Below, piece by piece: positions 23,750 to 34,306 of a stretch of DNA of 35,416 bases. This DNA is from Actinomycetota bacterium (GTDB taxonomy: Bacteria; Actinomycetota; Actinomycetes; Nanopelagicales; Nanopelagicaceae), in the NCBI GenBank assembly GCA_947451045.1, contig CANFXM010000011.1, forward strand, positions 1 to 35,416, read 5' to 3'. The position numbers and the translations under genes were made by a program. The number at the start of each line of letters is the position of its first letter. The stretch's first letter is position 1. The notes beneath the pieces are model-generated. The model did not search any database, was not told the DNA's origin, and worked only from the letters and a program-made list of their open reading frames with translations.

Positions 23750-24427
23750 CTAATGATACCCGAGTACAACACGTGCCAGTGACGGGGTATTTGTAATTAG
23801 GACTTTGACTCCATTGCGCTCACAAAATTGCATATCTTCATCTTTATCGACTGTCCAGACAAATAATTCATGAGATTCATTCACGAGAGTTGAATCTCTT
23901 CTCAAATTTTCAATACTGGGTCCTATCGCTTTTGCTGATGAAAATCGACGCATGAACTTTGATTGATGCTTTTCAAGAAGTGCAACTGTTTTTTGTTCTG
24001 GGGCCATAATTTTGATTCGTTCTAGTGCAAGCCATGAGAAAGACATAATTGATATTTCAATGCTTTGTTTTTCTTGAGATAAGAGATCTATAACTACTTT
24101 TTCAATTTTATTTGCAGTTGGGACTGGGTGTTTTGTTTCAATCGCTAATTCTTTTTTATTTTCGCGGGCTAAAATAAGTAATTCTTCCAGGGTCAACACT
24201 TCTGGATATTCTCTTCGAAGCTGAGCATATTTCATTTCTGCAACCCTGCCTGACACACCAGCACATCGCTTTAGATCGGCATCGTGCCAAAGAATTGCAA
24301 CGTTATCTTTTGTAAGCCGTACATCGCATTCAAAACCATCGGCTCCTTGAGCGATTGCACCGTTGTAGGCGCGCAATGTGTGCTCTGGAAAATCTTTCGA
24401 TGCTCCACGATGGGCGTAGATTTTCAT
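23750..24427 (-). CDS. Glycerophosphodiester phosphodiesterase
   Basis: This 225-residue GDPD-fold enzyme hydrolyses glycerophosphodiesters to glycerol-3-phosphate and an alcohol. It begins MKIYAHRGAS with His6 and Arg7, then FECDVRLTKD (Glu33, Asp35) and LWHDADLKRC (His48), the metal and catalytic residues. No signal peptide is seen, so it is cytoplasmic. I chose the ATG at 24427: an in-frame start 14 codons upstream would overlap the divergent phosphatase. No ribosome site precedes it, but TAATCT is five bases upstream, which suggests a leaderless mRNA. It heads the pheA-serS-HAD run. Confidence 0.9.
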   Translation of the reverse strand: MKIYAHRGASKDFPEHTLRAYNGAIAQGADGFECDVRLTKDNVAILWHDADLKRCAGVSGRVAEMKYAQLRREYPEVLTLEELLILARENKKELAIETKHPVPTANKIEKVVIDLLSQEKQSIEISIMSFSWLALERIKIMAPEQKTVALLEKHQSKFMRRFSSAKAIGPSIENLRRDSTLVNESHELFVWTVDKDEDMQFCERNGVKVLITNTPSLARVVLGYH

Positions 24428-24458
24428 ATGCCAGATTAGCACCGTTAGGCTTACCTCT
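24428..24458. promoter_or_regulatory. Divergent leaderless promoter pair, 31 bases
   Basis: The 31-base gap holds a -10-like box for each direction: TAATCT on the minus strand, five bases before the glycerophosphodiesterase ATG, and TAGGCT on the plus strand (24446-24451), seven bases before the PP2C ATG. Neither gene has a Shine-Dalgarno. Both promoters must place their -35 regions in or beyond the opposite gene's start. Confidence 0.45.
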
Positions 24459-25253
24459 ATGAGTAGCAAAGGGGCGCATCTCGCTTTTGAAAGTTCCGCG
24501 CGCTCTGTTCTTGGACTTGTTCGGGAAGGTAATGAAGATTCTGGATTTACTTCCGCAAAATTAATTGCGGTAGCCGACGGTATGGGTGGTCATGCTGGTG
24601 GAGAAGTTGCTTCGCGCATTGCAATTAAAACTTTGGCTGCACTGCATCTCATGCTTTCTAACCCTGACATCGATGCTGACTCGACAGAAGATTTGTTACA
24701 GCATTCACTCCATACAATTGATAATGAAATAGGTGCGTACGCGCGCGACGCTATTGAAGTACGTCGCATGGGAACAACTTTGACTGCATTGCTACTTTAT
24801 GGCGAAAAGATTGCACTTTTACATGTAGGTGATTCGCGAGCATATAGATTGCGCGGAAATGATTTAGAACAACTCAGTTGTGATCACACGGTCATGCAAG
24901 AACTCCTTGATCAAGGAGCTATTACCCCGGCTGAAATCATTGATCATCCGCAACGATCTGTTCTTACACAAGCGTTGATGGGTGAAGGAAATATCATTCC
25001 AGTCCTGCAGATCCATGAAGTAAAAACAGGAGATCGCTTCATGCTTTGTAGTGATGGCTTATCTAGTGTTCTATCAGATAAAGAGATGAAGGCACTGATA
25101 AAGAAGAAGTCACGGGACGAGGCGATCTCTGCGCTCATCGATGCTACGTATATCAATGGAGCACCTGACAACGTATCCATCATTATCGCGGATATAGTTA
25201 CAGAAGACTCGATAAAAAATACACCTTTGGTCTTTATGGGGGCGGCGCAATGA
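24459..25253 (+). CDS. pstP: PP2C-family serine/threonine phosphatase
   Basis: This 264-residue soluble phosphatase carries the PPM motifs RxGNEDS (22-28), VADGMGGH (38-45, Asp40), GDSRAYRLR (124-132), LCSDGLS (197-202, Asp199) and GAPDNVS (234-240). It would reverse phosphorylation by the kinase it overlaps by four bases (ATGA). Mycobacterial PstP carries a membrane segment and an outer C-terminal domain. This protein stops after the catalytic domain, so it is a cytoplasmic short form. The symbol is by position and partner. Confidence 0.9.
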   Translation: MSSKGAHLAFESSARSVLGLVREGNEDSGFTSAKLIAVADGMGGHAGGEVASRIAIKTLAALHLMLSNPDIDADSTEDLLQHSLHTIDNEIGAYARDAIEVRRMGTTLTALLLYGEKIALLHVGDSRAYRLRGNDLEQLSCDHTVMQELLDQGAITPAEIIDHPQRSVLTQALMGEGNIIPVLQIHEVKTGDRFMLCSDGLSSVLSDKEMKALIKKKSRDEAISALIDATYINGAPDNVSIIIADIVTEDSIKNTPLVFMGAAQ

Positions 25254-26797
25254 CGCAAAATATTCTCGGCGGACGTTATGTGCTGGGAGAAATGATTGGC
25301 ACTGGTGGCATGGCTGATGTTTTTCGCGCCCATGACCAACGTCTTGCTCGTGAAGTTGCAGTAAAAGTTCTTCGAAGTGATCTAGCGCGCGACCCTTCAT
25401 TTGTTGCACGCTTTAGAAAAGAAGCATTTGCTGCTGCTGGATTGAATCACCCTGGAATTGTTGCTGTTTATGATTCAGGAGAAGATCCTGCTCCATACAT
25501 AGTTATGGAATTGGTTTCTGGTAACACTCTTCGTGAACTAATCCACCGTGGTGAACGATTACCTTTGGCTCGAGCATTAGAGATAGGTGAAGGCATTCTT
25601 GCCGCATTGGAATACTCACATGAGCGCGGGATTGTTCACCGAGATATAAAACCTGCAAACATCATGATCACCGACCAAGGCGATGTAAAGGTTATGGATT
25701 TTGGAATCGCGCGCGCCCTCGATGATTTAGGTGCAACATTGACAAGTACGTGGAACATCGTTGGCACTGCGCAATATTTATCACCAGAGCAAGCATTGGG
25801 TGAAATAGCAGATGCTCGCAGCGATATTTATTCCACTGGGTGTTTGTTATATGAGGTCCTCACCGGACAACCACCTTTCACGGGTGATACGCCTGTTTCA
25901 ATTGCATACCAACATGTATCCGGTGATTTTGTGCTTCCAAGCAAAATTGCACTTGATCTCCCAGTTGGAATTGATGTCATGCTCTCTGTCGCTTTGGCAA
26001 AGAAAGCCGAAGATAGGTACCAGTCAGCAGGGTTAATGTTGGATGACATATTCAAGATTCATGCCGGTGAAACAATTACAACCAAGATTGCTCGCAAACC
26101 CATCAAGCGCCGCGTTGTAGTAGGGGTTCTTGTTGCACTTCTTTTTGTGGGTGGAATTTCCACTGCGGCGCTTATTATTTCTAAACCCAATGCGGCTTCA
26201 GTTGGAAATCAGATTCCAAATGTTATCGGTTTGACAGAATCGGCAGCAAAATCTCTTCTCACTGATTATGTCGTCACAATTTCGCACACCCATGATGCTC
26301 GAATTCCTAAAGATCGTGTTGCCAATCAGATTCCACTGGCTACTACACGAGTAAAATCAGGTTCTGGAGTTGTAATAACAATTTCAGATGGGCCTGGAGA
26401 TGCGATTGTTCCAGTTGATCTCGTAGGCATGTCCTTACTTGATGCACGTGCTTCATTAGCTGCTGCGGGCTTGGTCGTTTCTCAAACCCAAGCGATGAAC
26501 TCTGATCAAGTGCAAGGAACTGTTTTAAAAGTTATTCCTGATCCCGGCTCAACCATCACCGCTGGTACTGGAGTTATATTGCAAATTGCTAGTGGTCAAG
26601 TGGAAGTTCCAAGCCTTATTGGAATTGATGGAATCCAAGCTAAAACTTTATTAGTCCAAGCGGGTTTCCTTATAAAAGAATTGGAAGCTAATGATCCGTC
26701 GCAACCAACCGGTGTTGTTATTCGTCAAGCACCAGATGGTGGAAGCACCCAAACAATTGGGCAGTCTGTAACAATTACAATAAATAAAACGCCTTAA
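25250..26797 (+). CDS. pknB: PASTA-domain serine/threonine protein kinase PknB
   Basis: This 515-residue membrane kinase senses cell-wall fragments and phosphorylates growth and division proteins. The kinase domain (10-270) has the glycine loop GTGGMADV, Lys39 (VAVKVL), HRDIKPAN (His130-Asp132), DFG (150-152) and the activation-loop end GTAQYLSPEQA. A single membrane helix (about 288-310) is followed by three outer PASTA repeats (roughly 321-381, 386-448 and 451-513); mycobacterial PknB has four. It overlaps the phosphatase gene by four bases and ends one base before the convergent trpG stop. Confidence 0.96.
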   Translation: MTQNILGGRYVLGEMIGTGGMADVFRAHDQRLAREVAVKVLRSDLARDPSFVARFRKEAFAAAGLNHPGIVAVYDSGEDPAPYIVMELVSGNTLRELIHRGERLPLARALEIGEGILAALEYSHERGIVHRDIKPANIMITDQGDVKVMDFGIARALDDLGATLTSTWNIVGTAQYLSPEQALGEIADARSDIYSTGCLLYEVLTGQPPFTGDTPVSIAYQHVSGDFVLPSKIALDLPVGIDVMLSVALAKKAEDRYQSAGLMLDDIFKIHAGETITTKIARKPIKRRVVVGVLVALLFVGGISTAALIISKPNAASVGNQIPNVIGLTESAAKSLLTDYVVTISHTHDARIPKDRVANQIPLATTRVKSGSGVVITISDGPGDAIVPVDLVGMSLLDARASLAAAGLVVSQTQAMNSDQVQGTVLKVIPDPGSTITAGTGVILQIASGQVEVPSLIGIDGIQAKTLLVQAGFLIKELEANDPSQPTGVVIRQAPDGGSTQTIGQSVTITINKTP

Positions 26798-26798
26798 T

Positions 26799-27428
26799 TT
26801 ATCTTTTACCAACTACCGGAGATAATCCAATCGCTTTTGTTTTTGCATTTTTATCGCCGCAATCGGTTAGCCAATTTGCAAGCATTTGATGACCATGTTC
26901 TGTCAGTACTGATTCTGGGTGAAACTGCACGCCTTCAATTGGATAATCCTTGTGTCGCATAGACATCACAATTCCTGTATCTGTTGCGCCAGTAATTTCT
27001 ATTTCGTTGGGAACACTTTCTCGCTCAACAGCAAGTGAGTGATATCGCGTAGCAGTAAAAGGAGTAGGAAGATCTTTCAAAACCCCTGCACCATGATGGT
27101 GAACAAGTGAAGTTTTTCCATGAAGTAACTCAGGTGCGCGAGAAACGGTAGCGCCAAATGCAACACCAATTGCTTGATGACCAAGACAAACTCCGAAGAG
27201 TGGAATTTTCTTTTCGGCGCAATATCGAATCATTTCAACAGAGACTCCAGCTTTTTCTGGTGTTCCTGGACCGGGAGATATGAGTACTCCGTCATATTTA
27301 CTTGCTTCACTAGCTTCAACTTCGTCGTTTCGTACAACGGTGCATTGCGCGCCTAGTTGTGCAAGGTATTGAACAAGATTGAAGACGAAGGAGTCGTAGT
27401 TATCGACTACAAGGATTTTGGTCGCCAC
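26799..27428 (-). CDS. trpG: Glutamine amidotransferase component, anthranilate/aminodeoxychorismate synthase
   Basis: This 209-residue class I amidotransferase supplies ammonia to TrpE or PabB. It starts KILVVDNYDSFVFNLVQYL and has SPGPGTP (51-57), the nucleophile Cys81 in FGVCLGHQAI, and the His170/Glu172 pair in VQFHPESV. It occupies the position beside pknB and crgA that Rv0013 (trpG/pabA) has in mycobacteria, so it is likely the shared or folate-directed subunit. The GTG start has AGGAG about ten bases upstream. Unlike in mycobacteria it faces pknB convergently. Confidence 0.93.
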   Translation of the reverse strand: MATKILVVDNYDSFVFNLVQYLAQLGAQCTVVRNDEVEASEASKYDGVLISPGPGTPEKAGVSVEMIRYCAEKKIPLFGVCLGHQAIGVAFGATVSRAPELLHGKTSLVHHHGAGVLKDLPTPFTATRYHSLAVERESVPNEIEITGATDTGIVMSMRHKDYPIEGVQFHPESVLTEHGHQMLANWLTDCGDKNAKTKAIGLSPVVGKR

Positions 27429-27502
27429 AGCCTAATTCTCTCCTATAAGTAGCGCTCTCACACTCCTTTTCTTTTCCGGCAAATCTGGTGTAACTTCGCC
27501 TT

Positions 27503-27769
27503 ATGCCAAAATCGAAATTGCGTAAGAAAGTTATTGAGAAGCGCACACACGAACATGAGGATGTTATTCACGCTCCTCACGCTCCGCTCGAGAGCCCTGC
27601 GTGGCTTGCTCCCACAATGGTGAGCGCATTTCTTATTGGTCTTCTCTGGATTGTTACTTTTTATGTCACCCAGACTCGCTATCCAATTCCTGGAATTGGG
27701 GCATGGAACATGATCGTAGGTTTTTCATTTATTGGCGTAGGTTTTTCACTCGCAACGAAATGGCGCTAA
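27503..27769 (+). CDS. crgA: Cell-division protein CrgA
   Basis: This 88-residue protein belongs to the divisome scaffold family found in actinobacteria, where it interacts with FtsZ, FtsQ and penicillin-binding proteins. A basic N-terminus (MPKSKLRKKV) and a short charged linker precede two membrane helices (about 33-53 and 66-84) with the conserved WxxPTMxxxxLIGLxWIVxFYVT and IPGIGxWNxxxGFxxIxxGF patterns. No ribosome site is visible. TAACTT at 27491-27496 lies six bases before the ATG, consistent with a leaderless message. Confidence 0.95.
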   Translation: MPKSKLRKKVIEKRTHEHEDVIHAPHAPLESPAWLAPTMVSAFLIGLLWIVTFYVTQTRYPIPGIGAWNMIVGFSFIGVGFSLATKWR

Positions 27770-27783
27770 TTACACGCTTGTAA

Positions 27784-27815
27784 TTCTCCACACCGTGGAT
27801 AACTTCTGTGGATAA
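27784..27815. promoter_or_regulatory. Cluster of three DnaA-box-like sites
   Basis: In the 50-base gap between the convergent crgA and rhomboid genes lie three 9-mers close to the DnaA box TTATCCACA: TTCTCCACA on the plus strand (27784-27792, one mismatch), CGTGGATAA (27794-27802, reverse strand, one mismatch) and TGTGGATAA (27807-27815, reverse strand, perfect). The last two are part of a direct repeat GTGGATAACT with a 13-base period. DnaA binding is inferred from sequence only. Confidence 0.6.
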
Positions 27816-27819
27816 CTCT

Positions 27820-28383
27820 TCAGCGCTTTTTTGTTAACAAAAGTACAGAAGCCAATGTTCCACCAATGAGGCCGCCTAAGTGGGCGTGCCAATCCACGCC
27901 GCCCAATGCGAAACCGAGTGCAAAGTTAATTCCAATAATTACTGCAATCGAGCGAATATCTGCGCCGATTTTTTTACCCACTACAACCATTGCTCCGAAG
28001 AGTCCGAAGATAGCTCCGGATGCTCCAACAGATGGTTGGTTTGAGACAGCAAGATAATTTGAAAGCAATGATCCTGCGATAAGAGAGACAAAAAAGATAA
28101 ATATAAATTTAGTTTTTCCAAAAGCGGCTTCAATCGGATTACCTAAAACCATCAACGCATACATATTAAAACCAAGATGAAAAATTCCGCCATGTGTGAG
28201 TGCAACAGTGAGGTATCTCCACCATTCACCTTGCGCGGTTCCATGAACTTGGCCATCACTGAGTACTGCTTCTTTGACTAGAAATAAATGCTGTTGCAAA
28301 TTTGGTACAAGAAGTTGAACTAAGTAAGCAGCGCAAATGATTGTTATTAATGACAGTGTTGCGGAACGCTTCATCAGCGTCAT
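27820..28383 (-). CDS. Rhomboid-family intramembrane serine protease
   Basis: This 187-residue protein has about six membrane segments. The catalytic serine is Ser122 in VGASGAIFGLFG and the histidine is His168 in DWHAHLGGLIGG. The EWWRYLTVALTHGGIFHLGFNMYAL segment (split over residues 53-77) is the rhomboid L1/H2 region with the oxyanion histidine. It cleaves membrane proteins within the bilayer. Rhomboid genes next to ppiA and crgA are common in actinobacteria. Two ATGs (28383 and 28374) are possible starts. Confidence 0.93.
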   Translation of the reverse strand: MTLMKRSATLSLITIICAAYLVQLLVPNLQQHLFLVKEAVLSDGQVHGTAQGEWWRYLTVALTHGGIFHLGFNMYALMVLGNPIEAAFGKTKFIFIFFVSLIAGSLLSNYLAVSNQPSVGASGAIFGLFGAMVVVGKKIGADIRSIAVIIGINFALGFALGGVDWHAHLGGLIGGTLASVLLLTKKR

Positions 28384-28388
28384 TATTT

Positions 28389-28904
28389 TTACTTGACTGT
28401 GACGCTATTGATTGTGATTGGCGTTGATGGGCGATCTTGTGGTCCAGTCTTCGCCTTTCCAATAGCATCTACTACAGCCTGGCTAGCAGAATCCTTCACT
28501 TCACCAAAAATGCTGTGCTTGCGGTTGAGCCATGTTGTCGGTGCGACAGTAATAAAAAATTGTGAACCATTTGTGCCCGGACCTGAATTAGCCATTGCAA
28601 GAATGTATGGGCGATCAAAAGTAAGTTCACCATGAAACTCATCAGCAAATTTGTAACCAGGTCCACCAGTTCCTTGACCAAGTGGATCCCCACCTTGAAT
28701 CATGAAGCCATCAATGACGCGATGAAAGACTGTTCCGTCATACAAATTTGCATTTGATTTTTCGCCGGTGCGTGGATCTACCCATTCACGAGCACCTGTT
28801 GCGAGTTCAACAAAGTTGGCAACAGTTTTTGGTGCATGGTTTGGAAATAATTCAATAACAATGTCACCCATTGATGTGTGAAGGGTTGCAGTATTTGTTG
28901 ACAT
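28389..28904 (-). CDS. ppiA: Cyclophilin-type peptidyl-prolyl cis-trans isomerase
   Basis: This 171-residue folding helper has the cyclophilin core: [40 protein letters not shown] and [12 protein letters not shown]. It is cytoplasmic, with no signal peptide. I chose the ATG at 28904 ([14 protein letters not shown]). An open frame continues 36 codons upstream, but those codons run through the tRNA-Ala gene and are not coding. It lies between tRNA-Ala and the rhomboid gene, five bases before the latter, as in other actinobacteria. Confidence 0.95.
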   Translation of the reverse strand: MSTNTATLHTSMGDIVIELFPNHAPKTVANFVELATGAREWVDPRTGEKSNANLYDGTVFHRVIDGFMIQGGDPLGQGTGGPGYKFADEFHGELTFDRPYILAMANSGPGTNGSQFFITVAPTTWLNRKHSIFGEVKDSASQAVVDAIGKAKTGPQDRPSTPITINSVTVK

Positions 28905-28925
28905 AAATAAACCGCTTTCTATGTG

Positions 28926-28939
28926 TAGAAAAGTTTCTA
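28926..28939. promoter_or_regulatory. Small palindrome upstream of ppiA
   Basis: TAGAAA-AG-TTTCTA is a perfect inverted repeat with six-base arms, placed 22 bases before the ppiA start and 15 bases after the tRNA-Ala 3' end. It could be an operator or help end the tRNA transcript. There is no supporting motif. Confidence 0.25.
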
Positions 28940-28954
28940 TCGTTGACGTACTTG

Positions 28955-29027
28955 TGGAGACCAGGGGAATCGAACCCCTAACCCCCGCCTTGCAAAGGCG
29001 GTGCTCTACCAATTGAGCTAGGTCCCC
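28955..29027 (-). tRNA. tRNA-Ala (UGC anticodon)
   Basis: The reverse strand has acceptor arms GGGGACC and GGTCTCC, which pair with a G3-U70 wobble, the identity element for alanine. The anticodon loop TTTGCAA carries TGC, the T-loop is GTTCGATTC and the discriminator is A. CCA is not encoded. It lies 13 bases downstream of tRNA-Ile, the gyrA-ileT-alaT order of actinobacteria. Confidence 0.97.
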
Positions 29028-29040
29028 GTGTTGAGCGGGG

Positions 29041-29115
29041 TGGGCCTAGATGGACTCGAACCATCGACCTCTTCCTTATCAGGGAAGCGCTCTAACCAGG
29101 CTGAGCTATAGGCCC
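29041..29115 (-). tRNA. tRNA-Ile (GAU anticodon)
   Basis: The reverse strand has acceptor GGGCCTA pairing with TAGGCCC, D-arm AGCTCAGCCTGGTTAGAGC, anticodon loop CTGATAA with GAT, and T-loop GTTCGAGTC. The discriminator is A and CCA is not encoded. It is followed closely by tRNA-Ala and preceded by gyrA. Confidence 0.97.
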
Positions 29116-29191
29116 GCAATTGCGTTAGACGCAATCACAGATGCGCAAGGTTACCTTGAACTATGCGTGAGCCCAAACTCAGGCTCTTACC
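29116..29191. other. Spacer between gyrA and tRNA-Ile with three inverted repeats
   Basis: This 76-base gap holds GAGCC-N8-GGCTC (29169-29186), just after the gyrA stop and lacking a T-run; a near-continuous palindrome CAAGGT-T-ACCTTG (29146-29158); and ATTGCG-TTAGA-CGCAAT (29119-29135), directly 5' of the tRNA. They may be processing or pausing structures in a gyrA-tRNA transcript, or promoter elements of the tRNAs. Confidence 0.3.
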
Positions 29192-31675
29192 CTACTGATT
29201 TTTGGGAGAAATCTCATCTTCACTGTTCTTGGTCACAGAAAGCAGGCTCACGCCCTTGTCAAGATTGACCAATCGCACACCCATTGAATCTCTACCTGTT
29301 TGTCGTACCTCTGCGGCTGGGGTGCGCATTACTGTTCCAGCAGATGTGATCGCTAGAACTTCATCTTCGTTTCGAAGTACAAGCGCACTTACTAATGAAC
29401 CACGAGAATCTTCATCGATTTTTGCAGCTTTGATTCCAATGCCACCGCGACCTTGAATGCGGTACTCATCAATTGGTGTTTTTTTGCCGTAGCCACCATC
29501 GGTTGCTGTAAATACATATGAATCAGATGCCAACTCAGAATTAATGCGAGCCATCGTCAAGAGTTCGTCATCTTTTCTAAATTTCATTCCTATGACTCCA
29601 CTTGTAGAGCGCCCCATAGGTCGCAGTGATTCGTCGTCGACCACAAATCTTAATGACATTCCTTTTTTAGAAACCAAAAGTAATTCGTCATTTACATTTA
29701 TTAGTGATGCACTTACAACTTCGTCGCTATCTTTAAGTGAGATAGCAATGAGTCCGCCCGTGCGCGGTGAGTCGTATTCAACTAAAGGCGTCTTTTTTAC
29801 AAGTCCACTTTTGGTTGAAAGGACCAAGAATGGTGAAATTGAATAATCTTTTATCGATAAGACTTGCGCGATTTTTTCATCTGGCTTAAAGGCCATCAGG
29901 TTTGCTACATGTTGTCCGCGAGCATCGCGTCCCGCATCCGGCAACTCGTGAACTTTGCTGCGATAAACGCGTCCCTGGTTTGTGAAAAACAATAGCCAGT
30001 CATGAGTTGAGGCAACAAAGAAATGATCTACAACATCATCTTCCTTTAGTGCCGCTCCTTTGACCCCTCGGCCACCTCGTCTTTGAGAACGGTAAAGATC
30101 AGCCATTGTACGTTTTGAATAACCGCCATGAGTTATTGTTACAACTACATCTTGATCTGGAATTAAATCCTCAGCAGAGAAATCACCTTCGCTTGCAATG
30201 ATTTGTGTGCGGCGTTCATCTCCGTATTTAGTAACAAGATCTTCAAGCTCTGTTTTGATTATTTCACGTTGTTTTTCAGGGCTAATTAAAATTGCATTGA
30301 GCTCGACAATATCTGCCATAAGACCTGTGTATTCATCATTTATCTTCTGGCGCTCAAGGGCGGCAATTCGGCGTAGTTGCATATCGAGAATTGCATTTGC
30401 TTGAATTTCATCAACGTCGAGTAGCTTCATCAAACCGGTACGAGCTTCTTCTGGTGTTGTACTCGCACGGATCAGTGCAATAACGGCATCGAGTGCATCG
30501 AGTGCTTTAAGGTAACCCAGCAAAATGTGAGCGCGTTTTTCTTTTTCGGCTAAACGGAATTTCGTACGGCGAACAATTACTTCTACTTGGTGCTCGATAT
30601 AAAAGCGAATAAATTCGTCTAAACGTAATGTGCGTGGAACACCATCGACTAATGCCAACATATTTGCGCCGAAAGTGTCTTGCAATTGTGTTTGTTTATA
30701 AAGATTATTAAGTACAACTTTAGGAATAGCTGAGCTTTGTAGAACTATGACCAGGCGTTGTCCTAATCGCTCATTACCTTCATCGCGGACATCTGCAATT
30801 CCTTTTATTTTTCCATCTTTTACAAGTTCAGCAATCTTGAGAGCAAGGTTGTCTGGGTTCACTTGATATGGCAGTTCAGAAATTACAAGACATGTTCGTT
30901 TATTTATTTCTTCAACTTGAACGACCGCACGCATTGTGATTGAACCGCGACCCGTTCTGTACGCACTCTCTATTCCTGTTCTTCCAACTATTAGTGCTTT
31001 GGTTGGGAAGTCAGGACCTTTTACAATTTTGAGTAATTGATTGAGAAGTTCATCTGGTTTTGCTTCTGGGTGTCCAAGTGCCCACGCAACACCTTCACCA
31101 ATTTCGCGCAAATTGTGTGGTGGGATATTTGTAGCCATACCCACAGCAATACCTGCGCTGCCATTTACTAATAAATTTGGGAAACGACTTGGTAAAACAG
31201 TTGGCTCTTGTGACCGTCCGTCATAGTTAGGAACAAAATTAACTGTGTCTTCGTCAATATCGCGCATCATCTCCATGGCAATGGGAGATAAACGAGCTTC
31301 TGTATAACGCATTGCGGCCGCAGGATCATTACCCGGCGAACCGAAGTTTCCATTGCCGTCGATGAGTGGGTAACGCAATGACCAGTGTTGAGCTAAACGC
31401 ACAACAGTGTCGTAAATCGCGCCGTCGCCGTGTGGGTGATAGTTACCCATAACATCTCCAACAATGCGTGAAGATTTGTAGTAACCCTTATCTGGGCGGT
31501 AACCCGCGTCATACATTGCATACAAAACTCGTCGATGGACCGGCTTTAATCCATCGCGAACATCTGGAAGTGCTCTTCCAACAATGACGCTCATCGCATA
31601 ATCGAGATAAGAGCGCGCCATCTCTACTTGGAGATCGACTGTTTCGATTCTATCGAAATCTACATTTTCATCCAT
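29192..31675 (-). CDS. gyrA: DNA gyrase subunit A
   Basis: This 827-residue subunit cuts and rejoins DNA in the supercoiling reaction. The catalytic Tyr124 is in [12 protein letters not shown]. The quinolone region reads [18 protein letters not shown], with Gly85 at the position of E. coli Ser83 and Asp89 at that of Asp87. The C-terminal beta-pinwheel begins after the GyrA box [10 protein letters not shown], which marks a true gyrase rather than topoisomerase IV. It starts eight bases after gyrB with TAGGAAA as ribosome site. Confidence 0.98.
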   Translation of the reverse strand: MDENVDFDRIETVDLQVEMARSYLDYAMSVIVGRALPDVRDGLKPVHRRVLYAMYDAGYRPDKGYYKSSRIVGDVMGNYHPHGDGAIYDTVVRLAQHWSLRYPLIDGNGNFGSPGNDPAAAMRYTEARLSPIAMEMMRDIDEDTVNFVPNYDGRSQEPTVLPSRFPNLLVNGSAGIAVGMATNIPPHNLREIGEGVAWALGHPEAKPDELLNQLLKIVKGPDFPTKALIVGRTGIESAYRTGRGSITMRAVVQVEEINKRTCLVISELPYQVNPDNLALKIAELVKDGKIKGIADVRDEGNERLGQRLVIVLQSSAIPKVVLNNLYKQTQLQDTFGANMLALVDGVPRTLRLDEFIRFYIEHQVEVIVRRTKFRLAEKEKRAHILLGYLKALDALDAVIALIRASTTPEEARTGLMKLLDVDEIQANAILDMQLRRIAALERQKINDEYTGLMADIVELNAILISPEKQREIIKTELEDLVTKYGDERRTQIIASEGDFSAEDLIPDQDVVVTITHGGYSKRTMADLYRSQRRGGRGVKGAALKEDDVVDHFFVASTHDWLLFFTNQGRVYRSKVHELPDAGRDARGQHVANLMAFKPDEKIAQVLSIKDYSISPFLVLSTKSGLVKKTPLVEYDSPRTGGLIAISLKDSDEVVSASLINVNDELLLVSKKGMSLRFVVDDESLRPMGRSTSGVIGMKFRKDDELLTMARINSELASDSYVFTATDGGYGKKTPIDEYRIQGRGGIGIKAAKIDEDSRGSLVSALVLRNEDEVLAITSAGTVMRTPAAEVRQTGRDSMGVRLVNLDKGVSLLSVTKNSEDEISPKNQ

Positions 31676-31683
31676 AGCGTTTC

Positions 31684-33841
<2,158 letters not shown>

Positions 33842-34306
33842 TTAGCCGTATGTGTCTCGGGCGCCTCGGGCGCCTCGGATTGTCCGTATTCCTTTTTTCC
33901 AGTTGGGGGCTTGGGGTCCAAAGAAGACTAGTGAATCAACGAGAGCGCCTGATGGACTCTTTTGAATTGTTGCAAGCAGATCATTTGCAACTAAGGAAAG
34001 TTGTGTTGACCAAGCTGTAGATGATGTTTGCACAGTGAGCACCCCGTCGAGAATTGATATTGGGGTCGCGTGCGCTGCTATCTCTTTTCCTACAATCTCA
34101 GACCATGTTGTAAATAAAGTTCCTTCGGCAATTCCACTTTTCCAATCTCTTTCTTGTATTAAATTAATAACAAGTTCACTTAAAAGTTCAGGGTCGCCGT
34201 TATTTTTTCTTTCTTTTTCGACTACAGGAGAAACAGTTCTAAATTTTTTTGAATACCCGGTTTTAAAACTCTTAAAAAGGTCAATGGCTAAGTCACGTTT
34301 AGACAC
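33842..34306 (-). CDS. dciA: DciA/DUF721-family protein
   Basis: This 154-residue protein belongs to the DUF721 family, whose members load or recruit the replicative helicase in bacteria without DnaC; the mycobacterial member is Rv0004, between recF and gyrB. The conserved domain (about 50-135) contains WKSGIAEGTLFTTWSEIVG and LTVQTSSTAWSTQLSLV. The GTG start overlaps the recF stop by one base (TAGTG). The C-terminus ends in IRGARGARDTYG, made by a short GC-rich tandem repeat. Confidence 0.88.
   Translation of the reverse strand: MSKRDLAIDLFKSFKTGYSKKFRTVSPVVEKERKNNGDPELLSELVINLIQERDWKSGIAEGTLFTTWSEIVGKEIAAHATPISILDGVLTVQTSSTAWSTQLSLVANDLLATIQKSPSGALVDSLVFFGPQAPNWKKGIRTIRGARGARDTYG
33856..33878. 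repeat. CTCGGGCGC tandem repeat, 2.6 copies
   Basis: Two exact copies of the 9-mer CTCGGGCGC plus CTCGG lie near the 3' end of the DciA-like gene. They stand out as very GC-rich in an AT-rich region. Being a multiple of three, copy changes would add or remove Arg-Gly-Ala units without a frameshift. Confidence 0.7.

Noticed and set aside
28905-29012. N-terminal extension of the cyclophilin by 36 codons.
   Set aside because: These codons are the translated tRNA-Ala gene.
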